Positions 8,370 through 17,622 are shown, counted from the stretch's first letter. The stretch: 37,303 nucleotides of DNA from a gamma proteobacterium endosymbiont of Lamellibrachia anaximandri (GCA_016756835.1 JAESPE010000031.1:1-37303); one strand, 5' to 3'. Numbers and translations: made by a program. Notes: a model not told the origin generated them from the sequence alone.

Positions 8370-8391
8370 GTTTATCCTGTTAGGGATAAAC
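8370..8391. promoter_or_regulatory. 8-bp perfect dyad upstream of fimT
   Basis: Arms GTTTATCC and GGATAAAC flank a TGTTAG spacer, ending 33 bp before the fimT ATG. It has the size of a dimeric regulator site, or a short hairpin in the leader. It is the only strong symmetry in the thiO/fimT divergent region. The regulator is unknown; in P. aeruginosa the equivalent operon is activated by AlgR, but this sequence is not an AlgR-type site that I recognise. Confidence 0.5.
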
Positions 8392-8424
8392 AGGCTCCAG
8401 GTTTTTGCTATAGAGAGTATCGAG

Positions 8425-8943
8425 ATGAACAGATTACGTGGATTTACTCTGATTGAATTGATGGTCACCCTGGCGGCGGGCATCATCCTGCTGGCTGTCG
8501 GGATACCGGCATTCACTACTATGATGGCCAACAACCAGTCAGCCGCCTATGCCAACGATCTGGTGATGGCGTTGAATCTGGCCCGCAGTGAGGCGGTGAA
8601 GCGCAAGGTGCCTCTTGCGGTCTGCGCCAGTAATGCAGCCAATACCGCTTGTGACCAGGACAACTGGGAGAACGGTTGGCTGTTGTTTACCGATATGAAT
8701 GCCGACGGGAGTCATGCCCTGGCCGATGATGGGCCACTGCTGCGGGTCTGGGGTGCCCCGGGGGGAACGATGACTGTCCTGGCGGCGCCGGATTTCGCTC
8801 GCTTCACCGTCAATGGGGAGTTGGATAACGCTAACCCACTATCGATCACCACGGAACTGGCACACTGCACAGGACAGCAGGGCAGGGCGTTCACGGTTAC
8901 GGTTACCGGGTATGTCTCTGTGGCCAGGGCGGCCTGTAACTGA
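8425..8943 (+). CDS. fimT: GspH/FimT family minor pilin
   Basis: Type IV prepilin of 172 aa, first gene of the minor-pilin operon. The leader is short ('MNRLRG'), cleaved before Phe7 by PilD. The mature N-terminus 'FTLIELMVTLAAGIILLAVG' has the invariant Glu5. The C-terminal domain has the GspH/FimT pattern ('LNLARSEAVKRKVPLAVCAS', 'WENGWLLFTDMNADG'). I start at the ATG directly before the leader; the reading frame is open further upstream, but those residues carry no signal. The P. aeruginosa cluster has both FimT and FimU; only one GspH-type pilin is present here, so it may serve as FimU as well. Confidence 0.92.
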   Translation: MNRLRGFTLIELMVTLAAGIILLAVGIPAFTTMMANNQSAAYANDLVMALNLARSEAVKRKVPLAVCASNAANTACDQDNWENGWLLFTDMNADGSHALADDGPLLRVWGAPGGTMTVLAAPDFARFTVNGELDNANPLSITTELAHCTGQQGRAFTVTVTGYVSVARAACN

Positions 8944-8963
8944 AGTTGATGACGGGAATCGAA

Positions 8964-9539
8964 ATGAGATCCAGACAGAGAGAGACATCAACAAACCGCC
9001 ATGCAGGTTTCACCCTGATGGAGGTGCTGGTCACCGTCATCATCCTATCCATTGGATTGCTGGGGGTTGCGGGCATGCAGTTCAACTCCCTCAAGAGCAA
9101 CCAGGGCGCAATGCACTCTTCATTGGCGACCATGCTGGTGCTGGATGGTGCTGACCGGTTGCGCTCCAATACAGCCGGGGTGACCAATGCCGAATATAAT
9201 CTGATATTTGCAGCCGTTGCAGATCCGGGGTGTATCGCTGCGGCGGCGGGCTGTACGCCGGCACAACTGGCCGATTACGACGCCTCTGTCTGGTTTGCCA
9301 ATGTTGCGGCACTGCTGCCTGGAGGCCAAGGGGTGATCTGTCTCGACAGCACCCCGGACGATGGCGCCGGCACCCTGAACGGTACCGGGATTCTCAATCA
9401 GGGCGATGCAGGATGCGATGGGGTTGCGACCAATGGTCTGAATCAGTATGTGGTCAAGGTCTGGTGGGATCATGATCGGGATGGCGTGTTTGCCGTCAAC
9501 ACCCCGCTTCGGCGTTTTGTGATGAGTGTGATCCCATGA
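8964..9539 (+). CDS. pilV: Minor pilin PilV
   Basis: Type IV minor prepilin, 191 aa. The leader of 15 residues ends in Gly and cleavage gives 'FTLMEVLVTVIILSIGLLGV', typical of PilV, followed by 'AGMQFNSLKSNQGAM' and 'ADRLRSN'. A GGGAA ribosome site five bases upstream favours this ATG; ATG 8949 and TTG 8946 are alternatives without a site. PilV helps build the priming complex (with PilW, PilX, FimU and PilY1) at the pilus tip. Its stop overlaps the pilW start (ATGA). Confidence 0.92.
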   Translation: MRSRQRETSTNRHAGFTLMEVLVTVIILSIGLLGVAGMQFNSLKSNQGAMHSSLATMLVLDGADRLRSNTAGVTNAEYNLIFAAVADPGCIAAAAGCTPAQLADYDASVWFANVAALLPGGQGVICLDSTPDDGAGTLNGTGILNQGDAGCDGVATNGLNQYVVKVWWDHDRDGVFAVNTPLRRFVMSVIP

Positions 9540-10546
9540 GCGATATTATGACCAACCGCCGCTACAGCCAGGGCCTGACCCTGGTGGAACTGATGATCGC
9601 CATCGTCCTCAGCCTGATCCTGATGGCGGGTGCGACCTCGATCTTCATGGCCAGCAAACAGACGTTCAATCTGGAGGAGGATGTCTCCAGGGTGCAGGAG
9701 AATATGCGTTATGTGGCCAACCGGTTCAGTAACGATCTGGCCGGCGGCGGTTTCTACGGCTGTTATCCCTCCAATCGCAGCAGCAACACTACTGTGACCA
9801 ACACGGTAACGGACAACGGTACCGCCAATCCTACGCTGCTCTACGATTTCTCCCAAGTGATCAGTGGGGTGGATGGAGGGACTGTAGGCGGCGTGGAACA
9901 GCCGGATGAGGTGGCTGTTCATTTCGCCCTGGCCGGTACAGAGGTTCCAATGAATGGCACCATGGGGACGCAGGTTGGTGATGTGCCGGTGGATGCCAAC
10001 GCGCCAAACTATGCCGACCTGTCCAGGGGAGACATCGTTTCAGTGAGTGACTGCAATGCAGTGGCAGTCTTTCTGATCACTGCGGCTCCTGCGGGAAGCC
10101 TCAACCACGACGCGAGCACCACCATCGATGGTGTCAGTAACTTTGCCACTGGCATAGAGCATGTCTTCGGCCACATCGACTACTCTTCTGCGTCCGTATA
10201 CAAAATGGATGCGGTGCACTATGAACTGCGAACTCAAACGGCTGGTGGCCTGACAACCAGTGGGCTCTATGCGACCCGGCTTGGCGATGTCAACCCGCAA
10301 CTGCTGATTGCAGGGGTGGAGGATTTTCAGGTCACCTACGGTATCGATCTCAATGCGGATGGCACTGCTGACCGCTATGTCGACTGGGATGCCGTGGGGG
10401 TAGCGATCAACGATGTTACCAGTCTACACGTCACGCTAACGATCAATCCGGGTGACCCGGTGGCCCAAGCCCAGGGTCGGGATGCGGATTATACGAGGAA
10501 TCTTGAATTCACGGTGAAGCTGAGAAACCGGGATGGAGACATATGA
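9536..10546 (+). CDS. pilW: Minor pilin PilW
   Basis: Minor prepilin of 336 aa, GspJ/PilW class. Leader 'MSDIMTNRRYSQG' is cleaved before Leu14 ('LTLVELMIAIVLSLILMAGA'); Leu at mature position 1 instead of Phe is also known in Pseudomonas PilW. Downstream features match the family: 'MRYVANRFSNDLAGGGFYGC', then a long beta-rich domain with 'GDIVSVSDCNAVAVF' and the C-terminal 'VTSLHVTLTI' segment. Four-base overlaps with pilV and pilX indicate coupled translation. Confidence 0.92.
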   Translation: MSDIMTNRRYSQGLTLVELMIAIVLSLILMAGATSIFMASKQTFNLEEDVSRVQENMRYVANRFSNDLAGGGFYGCYPSNRSSNTTVTNTVTDNGTANPTLLYDFSQVISGVDGGTVGGVEQPDEVAVHFALAGTEVPMNGTMGTQVGDVPVDANAPNYADLSRGDIVSVSDCNAVAVFLITAAPAGSLNHDASTTIDGVSNFATGIEHVFGHIDYSSASVYKMDAVHYELRTQTAGGLTTSGLYATRLGDVNPQLLIAGVEDFQVTYGIDLNADGTADRYVDWDAVGVAINDVTSLHVTLTINPGDPVAQAQGRDADYTRNLEFTVKLRNRDGDI

Positions 10547-11229
10547 TGGTAAAGCAGCCTAACAACCGCTGCCGGATTCTGCGGTCCAAACCAGAGCGGG
10601 GCGCGACGTTGATCTTCGCGCTCATGCTGCTGATGGTACTGACGGTGCTCGGTATCTCGGGTATCAGCAACTCGGTGTTGGAAGAACGTATGTCGGGAAA
10701 TTTCTACCACGCCAACACGGCCTTCCAGTCGGCCGAGACAGCGCTGCGGGTTGCTGAAGAGTGGCTGGATGCCCAAGTCTACAATAATCTCAATTGGGAA
10801 GGATTGTTCGAAGTCGGCGGCACTGGATTACAAGGACTCTACAATTCTAAACCGAACGGTGCCGTCAACAACCAGATATGCCAGGGTCAGGCAGGTTGCG
10901 GTTTCGATCCAACCGATGAAACCGACTGGTGTGATGCCGCCCCGCCAGCCTGCCCTCTGGCAGACGGTTTCGTCACCCTGGGCAGCAACGATCTGGGTAC
11001 CGGGGCGCTGGCCCCAGTGGGGGATCCCAACGACGCAACGAATCGGGTGGTGGCGCAGCAACCCCGTTTTATTATTGAGTACATCGGCGAGGCGGATGTG
11101 CAGGTACCACTGGAAGTCGGACAGGTGGTTGCACCCTCGAAACTCGCTTTCCGTATCACCGCTATCGGCTGGGGTCAGGAACTCACGATTCGTGAAGTCC
11201 TGCAGAGCCACTATCTGATATCCCAATAA
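10543..11229 (+). CDS. pilX: Minor pilin / assembly protein PilX
   Basis: 228-aa PilX-type protein, GspK-like position in the tip complex. The N-terminus has the atypical prepilin form of this family: 'SKPERGATLIFALMLLMVLT', with 'RGATLI' in place of the usual GFTLIE and no Glu5, followed by 'LGISGISNSVLEERMSGN' and 'AFQSAETALRVAEEWL'. The C-terminal part contains two Cys pairs and a Pro-rich loop ('CDAAPPACPLAD'). ATG overlaps the pilW stop. Confidence 0.92.
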   Translation: MMVKQPNNRCRILRSKPERGATLIFALMLLMVLTVLGISGISNSVLEERMSGNFYHANTAFQSAETALRVAEEWLDAQVYNNLNWEGLFEVGGTGLQGLYNSKPNGAVNNQICQGQAGCGFDPTDETDWCDAAPPACPLADGFVTLGSNDLGTGALAPVGDPNDATNRVVAQQPRFIIEYIGEADVQVPLEVGQVVAPSKLAFRITAIGWGQELTIREVLQSHYLISQ

Positions 11230-11250
11230 TTCGGGATGGATGAGGTTGTC

Positions 11251-14200
11251 ATGAACAAACTGAACAGAATGATGAAGCAGATTACCGCAAACCGACAGTT
11301 TCGGCGTGGTACCCACTACCTGGGCGCAGCCATGCTGGTGCTGGTCTCATCCAACAGTAATGCTTCCCCTGGCCCCCTGTCATTGGCCCCTTTGTTTCTG
11401 CAGCAGCCTGTGAAGCCCAATATCTTTTTCATGCTCGATGATTCCGGCAGTATGGATTGGGAGGTACTGCTGACCAAGGGCGCGCTCAGCACCATGTCCG
11501 CCGACGATCAAACTATTCAGAACCGGGGTAACATGGACTTCAGCCCAAGATCCACCCTGTTGCTGAGACTGAAACACTGTGCTGGTTACAACGCACTGGC
11601 CTATGATCCGACCCAGACCTATACGCACTGGAAAGGGGAGGATTATTACGATGTTGCCTTTACCGATCAGGATCCCACCAATGCGTTGGTCAACCCCTAT
11701 ACAGGGTCTGGCAACAGCGGCAGCGACTGCCACCGGCGGGGCACTGTCTACAATTACAACGGCCGCACCTGCAACCTGTTGACAGAATTCAATACCGACG
11801 GCGCCTTCTATTTCCTCTGGAACGATGCCAACAGTGATGGTGAGTATCAGGATGGCGAGTGTCCGAATGCGGAAGCCGACCAGATGTTTGTCAGGGATCT
11901 GCCGTTGCATGGCACCGAAGAGAACCCCAACTCCCAAACCAACTACGCCAACTGGTTCAGTTACTACCGCAAGCGCGAATATGTCATGAAGCGCGCCATG
12001 AGCGAGGTTATTCAGGAGTCTACCGACCGCATGGGTATGGGTACCATCAACCAGAACAACAGGGTCATTGGTACTGGTGAGGTGGGTACCGTGGTCAAGG
12101 ATGTGGACGACCAGACTCTGCCCATCAACCAGGATGCGGTGACGGCCAAGAGTGCTCTGCTGCACAATCTGTTGAGGGTTAATTCCGGTGGCGGTACGCC
12201 GCTACGTCTGGGTCTGGAGAATGTGGGCAAATACTTCAGGAATGAGATGAACAGCAGTGCGCTGTTTGACTTTACGCCGCCGGACGATCCGGATAGTGCT
12301 GCGGGCCATTCGCCTATTCTGTCGGCTGAGAATGGCGGTATCTGTCAACAGAACTTTGCCATCGTGCTTTCAGACGGTTTCTGGAACGGTGACGACCCCT
12401 CGGTGGGCAATGCTGATGGTGACGGGGATACCCTCTACGATGGGCAGTCCTACGCAGATGATGAATCCAATACCCTCGCTGACGTGGCGATGGAGTACTA
12501 TGAAAACGATCTGCTGGACAGTCTGGCGAATGACGTGGGTACCGTTTCGATTGTCCGTGGCCAGGATGACAACCCGCAGCAGCATCTGGTCACCTTTACC
12601 GTTGCATTTGGTATAACAGGCACCATTCCCGATGATGATCCAGCGGGCGGTCCCTGCCTGCCCCCCAACCGCACCGATTCCCTTGGTGCTCAGAACTGGC
12701 CGTCCCGCTGTGAAGAAACCTTGGCTGCCCGCTGGCCGACCCCGGTGGAAAATACCTCGACCACGGTAGACGATATGCTGCATGCCGCCTGGAACGGCCG
12801 GGGCCTCTACCTGAACGCCAAGGATCCTGATGATCTGATTCGGCGGCTCCAGGGTGCGATCGGCAATATCGCATCCCGCGAGACAACGGCAGCGGCAGCA
12901 GTAGCAGTAAACTCCATCAATCTGGTGAATGGGGATTTCATCTTCCAGGGACGTTTCGACTCCACCAACTGGAGCGGCGAACTCAGGGCGATCCAGATCG
13001 GTCAAGACGGTAACGGTCAACTGGCCTGGACCACGGCCACGACCCTGGATCAACGTGTTGACCCCAGGGTGATGGTTACCTACAACGGCACTCAGGGCAT
13101 AGGTTTCCATCTGCCGGTCGACTATCAGTCCCCCGGCGATAATGAGATGACAGCGGCCCAGGTGGCGGATCTGATGACCAACGCACCATTTGCTGCGGAT
13201 ACTGAAGATGCGGACGAGAAGGCAGCCAATCAGGCCTATGGCGAAAGTCTGGTGAACTTTCTGCGGGGTGATCACGGCAATGAAGGGCTTGATCCCACCG
13301 ATTTTCGCTCCCGTGGCGGTCACAGGCTGGGGGATATCATCCACTCCGCGCCGTTCTTTGTCGGCGACCCCTATGCAGCGCTCTATCCTGACAATATCGA
13401 GGGTGGCGGTGACAACTCCTATCAGCAGTGGGCGAATGTCGATGCCATCGGGCGGCGCAAGATGCTCTATGTCGGCGCCAACGATGGTGCGTTGCATGGT
13501 TTCAACGCTGAGACAGGTGTAGAGGTATTCGCCTTTTTTCCACAGGCCGTCTATTCCAGTGAAAACCGCGGAGGCCTGCACTGGCTGGCGGATCAGAATT
13601 ATGATCACAGCTACTATGTGGACCAGACACCGGTGGCGGCAGAGGTTTTTGTCGATTCACCCAACGATAATCTGGGACGCCGCTGGCGAACGGTTCTCGT
13701 GGGTGGTCTGCGGGGCGGCGGCCGGGCGCTGTTTGCCCTGGATGTTTCTGATCCCACCGCCTTCGATAGTGAGGTCAATGCAGCGGGCAAGGTGTTGTGG
13801 GAGTTCACCCATGACGACCTTGGTTATACCTACAGCCAACCGACCATTGCGAGGTTGAATGGTCCCGTCGTGAATGGCGCCAATACCGGGCGCTGGGCAG
13901 CTATCTTCGGTAACGGCTATAACCCTGGCCCCGCTTCAGACGGCAAGGCCAAGCTCTTTATCGTCTATCTGGATAACCAGGCGCCTCGGTTTAAGGTTAT
14001 TGATACCGGCATCGGCAGCATCGTCAATGGCGACTGCCTGGACACCACCAGTAACTGTAACGGCATGTCGACACCCGCAGTACTCGACCTTAGTGGTGAT
14101 GGTATCGCTGATCGGGTCTATGCAGGTGATGTTTTGGGTAATCTTTGGGCGTTCGACCTCTCCAATGCCGATTCCAATCAGTGGGGGCCTGCTTTTGGTA

Positions 14201-15000
14201 CGATCGCCACCCCACTACCTATGTTTAGCGCAAAGGATGACGCTGACAATGCCCAGCCCATCACCGGAAAGCCCACGGCAATATTCCATCCCTCCAAAAG
14301 GGATCTTGCGACTGAACCGAACCTGATGGTCTATTTCGGCACCGGTCAATATATTACTGAGGGTGACCTTACTTCAGCAGGAACCCAGAGTTTTTATGGC
14401 CTGTGGGATAGCGGCACACAGATTGCGGTAGCCCGAGATACCGTATTGGTCGAGCAAACGGTCACGGAACAGACAGTGAGTGTTAATGGTGAGGATGTGG
14501 AGGTTCGCCTGCTGAGTGATCATCTGGTGAACTACGACTTCAAGAGAGGCTGGTTTATTGACTTCCCAACGGCTAAAGAGCGAACGATCGTCAGCCCCAT
14601 TGTTTTCGGTGACTATATCTTCTATGCCACGCTCATTCCCTCCGGCAGCACATGTGGTGCCGTCTCAGGTCAGAGTTGGTTGATGGTACACAATATCACC
14701 AACGGTGGTGAGCCCAATTCGGTTGCCCTTGACATCAATAACGATGGTAATTTCGATGCCCAGGACAAAGTGGGTGGTGAAAATGTTGGCGGCGTGAAGT
14801 CGGGTTCGATCTACTGGCAGCCGTCGCTGGTCAGAATGAACGGCAAACCCACAATGATCCTGCCTACCGACGGTGGCGGCGGAGGCGGTGGTGGTGGTGA
14901 TGACCCCGATCCCTGCCAGGGTGTGGACGCTGACTGTAACAGCATGCCTCCCCCTGCGAATATAGGTAAGCGTTCGTCCTGGGCAAGGTTCCGTTTCTGA
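11251..15000 (+). CDS. pilY1: Pilus tip adhesin/assembly protein PilY1
   Basis: Large exported protein, 1249 aa, that caps type IV pili, promotes their assembly, and takes part in surface sensing. The ATG used has a GGATGAGG ribosome site; ATG 11236 upstream does not. Signal peptide about 1-38 ('LGAAMLVLVSSNSNAS'). A von Willebrand A-like region opens with the MIDAS 'DDSGSM' (63-68). The C-terminal half is the PilY1 beta-propeller ('MLYVGANDGALHGFNAETG', 'VLVGGLRGGGRALFALDVSD'). Calcium-loop-like sequences lie at D947 ('DLSGDGIAD') and D1161 ('DINNDGNFD'). A run of nine Gly near 1210 precedes a short C-terminal tail. Confidence 0.96.
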   Translation: MNKLNRMMKQITANRQFRRGTHYLGAAMLVLVSSNSNASPGPLSLAPLFLQQPVKPNIFFMLDDSGSMDWEVLLTKGALSTMSADDQTIQNRGNMDFSPRSTLLLRLKHCAGYNALAYDPTQTYTHWKGEDYYDVAFTDQDPTNALVNPYTGSGNSGSDCHRRGTVYNYNGRTCNLLTEFNTDGAFYFLWNDANSDGEYQDGECPNAEADQMFVRDLPLHGTEENPNSQTNYANWFSYYRKREYVMKRAMSEVIQESTDRMGMGTINQNNRVIGTGEVGTVVKDVDDQTLPINQDAVTAKSALLHNLLRVNSGGGTPLRLGLENVGKYFRNEMNSSALFDFTPPDDPDSAAGHSPILSAENGGICQQNFAIVLSDGFWNGDDPSVGNADGDGDTLYDGQSYADDESNTLADVAMEYYENDLLDSLANDVGTVSIVRGQDDNPQQHLVTFTVAFGITGTIPDDDPAGGPCLPPNRTDSLGAQNWPSRCEETLAARWPTPVENTSTTVDDMLHAAWNGRGLYLNAKDPDDLIRRLQGAIGNIASRETTAAAAVAVNSINLVNGDFIFQGRFDSTNWSGELRAIQIGQDGNGQLAWTTATTLDQRVDPRVMVTYNGTQGIGFHLPVDYQSPGDNEMTAAQVADLMTNAPFAADTEDADEKAANQAYGESLVNFLRGDHGNEGLDPTDFRSRGGHRLGDIIHSAPFFVGDPYAALYPDNIEGGGDNSYQQWANVDAIGRRKMLYVGANDGALHGFNAETGVEVFAFFPQAVYSSENRGGLHWLADQNYDHSYYVDQTPVAAEVFVDSPNDNLGRRWRTVLVGGLRGGGRALFALDVSDPTAFDSEVNAAGKVLWEFTHDDLGYTYSQPTIARLNGPVVNGANTGRWAAIFGNGYNPGPASDGKAKLFIVYLDNQAPRFKVIDTGIGSIVNGDCLDTTSNCNGMSTPAVLDLSGDGIADRVYAGDVLGNLWAFDLSNADSNQWGPAFGTIATPLPMFSAKDDADNAQPITGKPTAIFHPSKRDLATEPNLMVYFGTGQYITEGDLTSAGTQSFYGLWDSGTQIAVARDTVLVEQTVTEQTVSVNGEDVEVRLLSDHLVNYDFKRGWFIDFPTAKERTIVSPIVFGDYIFYATLIPSGSTCGAVSGQSWLMVHNITNGGEPNSVALDINNDGNFDAQDKVGGENVGGVKSGSIYWQPSLVRMNGKPTMILPTDGGGGGGGGGDDPDPCQGVDADCNSMPPPANIGKRSSWARFRF

Positions 15001-15027
15001 TAGTTGCCTCTGCGGCAGGAGTTTAAG

Positions 15028-15426
15028 ATGAATCGAAGTGGATTAGAGAGACTAAAGCAAGGTGTCCGCATCGGCCTGCTCGCCACAACGCTGTTCAGTT
15101 CCATGGCGATGTCGGAAGGTCGCTTCAGCGGATTTTTGGGAGCGGGTAACGGCGGTAGAGCCGATACAGAAGGCGAGGATGTCGGATACCAGCTGGCGAA
15201 TAATGTCATGAGCGGCCCATTTGACGGCGCCGACCCGAAAACCCACAAACTCTGGATCGATGATACGGTGTTTCTGATGCACCCCACGATGAAGGTGATT
15301 GGCGGCCCGGCGAAGCTCGGGCTGCTCTCTGCCATCGAGCGCGGGGAGATTGTGGAGATCTCCATTCAGTTTGATGAGACGGGGGCGACGCTGCCGGTGG
15401 TCACCGAGGTTCGCCGCCTTCAGTAA
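15028..15426 (+). CDS. Small secreted protein in PilY2 position
   Basis: 132 aa from the ATG that has GCAGGAG upstream. An N-terminal signal ('GVRIGLLATTLFSSMAMS') predicts export. The mature part has no family I recognise; it ends in a beta-rich block ('KLWIDDTVFLMHPTMKV', 'GEIVEISIQFDETGATLPV'). It follows pilY1 after 27 bp and precedes pilE, exactly where P. aeruginosa carries pilY2, another small exported protein. Equivalence to PilY2 rests on position and size only. It is followed by two repeat elements. Confidence 0.82.
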   Translation: MNRSGLERLKQGVRIGLLATTLFSSMAMSEGRFSGFLGAGNGGRADTEGEDVGYQLANNVMSGPFDGADPKTHKLWIDDTVFLMHPTMKVIGGPAKLGLLSAIERGEIVEISIQFDETGATLPVVTEVRRLQ

Positions 15427-15437
15427 CGCCGGGTTAA

Positions 15438-15582
15438 CTAGTGTCCATCCGGAAACCAGTTGCTGTAGCCCGGATGGAGCTTGCGTAATCCGGGAACAGT
15501 CTATGAATCAGCTGCTTATCTTCCTGGATTCCGCTGTGCTTCATCCAGGCTACAAATATTCACTTGTTTCCGGACGGACACA
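15438..15582. repeat. Palindromic element family 1, copy D
   Basis: 145-bp copy with well-kept ends (CTAGTGTCCATCCGGAAAC on the left, GTTTCCGGACGGACAC on the right) and both internal GTAG hairpins. It starts 11 bp after the stop of the PilY2-position gene, inside the pilus gene cluster, and together with the next repeat separates pilE from the upstream genes. Close similarity to copy B suggests both are recent. Confidence 0.88.
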
Positions 15583-15612
15583 AACTAATGGCTGCCCGGA
15601 AACTCAGCTCCA

Positions 15613-15684
15613 ACCACGAAGAGCACCAAGGTGATAAATTGATTAACAGAGCGTTTTCTTCGTGGACTTTGTGTGCTTCGTGGT
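15613..15684. repeat. ACCACGAAG inverted repeat
   Basis: Left arm ACCACGAAGAGCACCAAGG; right arm from 15658 to 15684 reads, on the opposite strand, ACCACGAAGCACACAAAG then TCCACGAAG. Short palindromes of this CACGAAG type recur as intergenic repeats in many bacterial genomes. It lies 45 bp before the pilE start and could form a hairpin in any read-through transcript. Confidence 0.75.
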
Positions 15685-15728
15685 GAAAATGGTGTTTCTT
15701 TATGGATGCCCAACTAGAGGATAGACAG

Positions 15729-16178
15729 ATGATTTCAGTACGACTGGCAAAGGGTTTTACCCTGATTGAATTGATGATCACGCTGGCTGTTATGGCAATC
15801 ATCGTGGCGGTGGGTTATCCGATGTACACCACTCAGGTGCTGAAGTCGCATAGGGTCGATGCCAAAAGCGTGCTGATGCAAGTCGCCCTGCTTCAGGAGC
15901 GCTACTATGTCGTCAATGGCGATTATGGCACCGCGGCGGAGTTGGGGGCCGAGTATACGAATGTGATCAATGGTGTGGACCGTGATGGCGATGGCAATGG
16001 CGACTACTACACTTTTGGCGTGGCCGACGATCCGGACGGCAATGCCTTGACGGATGACTTTACTATCACGGCCACTACCGCCGGCGCACAGACAGGTGAT
16101 GCGGATTGCGCCACTTTTACCATCGACCAGTCTGGCGCCAAAGCCGCCACCGGAGCGGACACTGACAACTGCTGGTAG
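15729..16178 (+). CDS. pilE: Type IV pilin PilE
   Basis: 149-aa prepilin. The leader 'MISVRLAKG' is cleaved before Phe10, giving 'FTLIELMITLAVMAIIVAVG' with Glu5 in place. The middle 'HRVDAKSVLMQVALLQERYY' is typical of the PilE minor-pilin class. The C-terminal disulfide loop is formed by the Cys of 'DADCATF' and 'DNCW'. The ATG with GAGGA upstream is preferred to ATG 15702, which would add residues before the leader. About 300 bp of repeats separate it from the rest of the operon, so it may need its own promoter. Convergent with ispH. Confidence 0.93.
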   Translation: MISVRLAKGFTLIELMITLAVMAIIVAVGYPMYTTQVLKSHRVDAKSVLMQVALLQERYYVVNGDYGTAAELGAEYTNVINGVDRDGDGNGDYYTFGVADDPDGNALTDDFTITATTAGAQTGDADCATFTIDQSGAKAATGADTDNCW

Positions 16179-16183
16179 TCCTG

Positions 16184-16197
16184 TGCCGGATCCGGCA
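16184..16197. terminator. Palindrome between convergent pilE and ispH
   Basis: A perfect 14-bp palindrome, TGCCGGATCCGGCA, followed on the + strand by TTTCC, lies five bases past the pilE stop and 13 before the ispH stop. The position suits a shared terminator, but there is no proper loop or long T-run, so this is tentative. Confidence 0.35.
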
Positions 16198-16210
16198 TTT
16201 CCAAGGAAGA

Positions 16211-17152
16211 TTATTTCTGCAGCGCCTTCGGCAATGAAAAGACCACCTCTTCCCGCTTACCACTGCTTTCATCCACTTTTGCCGCGCCCCACTGAATGAG
16301 TTGATCGGTAACGGTCTTGACCAGAACCTCCGGTGCAGAGGCTCCAGCGGTTACGCCGATGTGTGCCTTGCCCTCCAGCCAGTTTTTATCGATATCCTCG
16401 GGACCATCGATCAGATAGGCAGGGGTGCCAAATTTATCGGCAATCTCCCGCAGTCGGTTTGAGTTCGAGCTGTTGGGCGAGCCGACCACGAGGACCATGT
16501 CGCACCGTTCGGCCAGATCCTTGACCGCATCCTGGCGATTCTGTGTTGCATAGCAGATATCGTTTTTTTTCGGACCGATAATGTTGGAAAAACGCGCTTG
16601 CAGGGCCTCGATGATACGTGCGGTATCGTCCATGGAGAGGGTGGTTTGGGTGACGAAAGCGATCTTCTCCTGCTGGTCGACCTGTAGAGCTGCGACGTCC
16701 TCGGGCGTGACCACGAGGTGGATGTGGGCATTTTTCTCCTGCTGCAGGCACTGCCCCATCGTGCCTTCGACTTCGGGGTGTCCCCGGTGGCCGATCAGAA
16801 TGACCTCGTAACCCTCTCCGCAATAACGGGCCACCTCCAGATGAACCTTGGTTACCAGCGGGCAGGTGGCGTCGAAGATACGCAGATCCCGTGCTTCGGC
16901 CTCCCGGCGTACTGCCTGAGAAACGCCGTGTGCGCTGAAAATAACCGTGTTGTTGTCCGGGATGTCTGAGAGTTCATCGACAAAAATCGCACCGCGTTTA
17001 CGCAGACTCTCCACTACGAAGCGATTGTGCACCACCTCATGCCTGACGTAGATAGGGGCGCCAAGCAGGTCGAGGGCGCGCTCCACTATTTCAATTGCCC
17101 GGTCGACGCCGGCACAGAAACCCCGGGGGTTGGCTAACAGAATGTCAGTCAT
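16211..17152 (-). CDS. ispH: 4-hydroxy-3-methylbut-2-enyl diphosphate reductase
   Basis: Last enzyme of the MEP isoprenoid pathway; reduces HMBPP to IPP and DMAPP using a [4Fe-4S] cluster. 313 aa, full length. The three cluster Cys are C13 ('[11 protein letters not shown]'), C97 ('[11 protein letters not shown]') and C200 ('[10 protein letters not shown]'). Substrate residues include H42 ('RHEVVHN'), H75 ('SAHGVS') and E128 in 'GHPEVEGT'. Start ATG overlaps the fkpB stop (ATGA), so the two are translationally coupled; fkpB-ispH adjacency is common in gammaproteobacteria. In P. aeruginosa this gene also follows pilE. Confidence 0.97.
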   Translation of the reverse strand: MTDILLANPRGFCAGVDRAIEIVERALDLLGAPIYVRHEVVHNRFVVESLRKRGAIFVDELSDIPDNNTVIFSAHGVSQAVRREAEARDLRIFDATCPLVTKVHLEVARYCGEGYEVILIGHRGHPEVEGTMGQCLQQEKNAHIHLVVTPEDVAALQVDQQEKIAFVTQTTLSMDDTARIIEALQARFSNIIGPKKNDICYATQNRQDAVKDLAERCDMVLVVGSPNSSNSNRLREIADKFGTPAYLIDGPEDIDKNWLEGKAHIGVTAGASAPEVLVKTVTDQLIQWGAAKVDESSGKREEVVFSLPKALQK

Positions 17153-17622
17153 GATCCGTCTGTCGTCTGGGTGGTGGCAGGCGGTTGCACATCAAGGATG
17201 GAGACGCGGAAGGAGACCTCCCGTCCCGCCAGTGGATGGTTGAAATCCACCACGACCCGCGTATCTTCAAGCATCAGGATAATACCGGCCAGTTCATCTC
17301 CGGCCGGGGTGTCGAAGGCGACCACCTGGCCGGGTTCCAGCACCATCTCCTGTGGAAAGTCCTCCCGTGGCACGGGGTGGACCTTCTCCTCGTCTCTTGT
17401 GCCGAATGCCTGATCAGCCGTCAGCATCAGGGTCTGCTCCATGCCGGGACGCAGGCCATAGAGCGCAAGTTCCAACCCTGCGACCATGCTGCCGTCACCC
17501 ATGTTAAAGGTGAGTGGCTCGTCACCATAGGTGGAGATCGCCTCGGTACCGTCAGGCAGGGTCAGCGAAAAATGCAACGTGACACCACTGCCGGGGATGA
17601 TTTCCGGTCTCTTCTCATTCAT
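17149..17622 (-). CDS. fkpB: FKBP-type peptidyl-prolyl isomerase (SlpA/FkpB)
   Basis: 157-aa cytosolic prolyl isomerase of the SlpA-like class, with an FKBP fold interrupted by an insert-in-flap chaperone domain. Recognisable blocks: '[13 protein letters not shown]', '[20 protein letters not shown]', 'MLTADQAFG', '[10 protein letters not shown]' and '[18 protein letters not shown]', the conserved DFNHPLAG of this class. Coupled to ispH. The usual upstream partners lspA and ileS are absent here; the region upstream is a 130-bp A/T-rich gap with a good TATAAT near 17720 on the + strand. Confidence 0.94.
   Translation of the reverse strand: MNEKRPEIIPGSGVTLHFSLTLPDGTEAISTYGDEPLTFNMGDGSMVAGLELALYGLRPGMEQTLMLTADQAFGTRDEEKVHPVPREDFPQEMVLEPGQVVAFDTPAGDELAGIILMLEDTRVVVDFNHPLAGREVSFRVSILDVQPPATTQTTDGS

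Noticed and set aside
8257-8424. c-di-GMP (GEMM) riboswitch upstream of the pilus operon
   Set aside because: No conserved GEMM core sequence in the leader; only an 8-bp dyad.
12370-13608. 412-codon open frame antisense to pilY1
   Set aside because: Lies wholly within pilY1, shows low-complexity shadow composition and no domain; pilY1 is certain.
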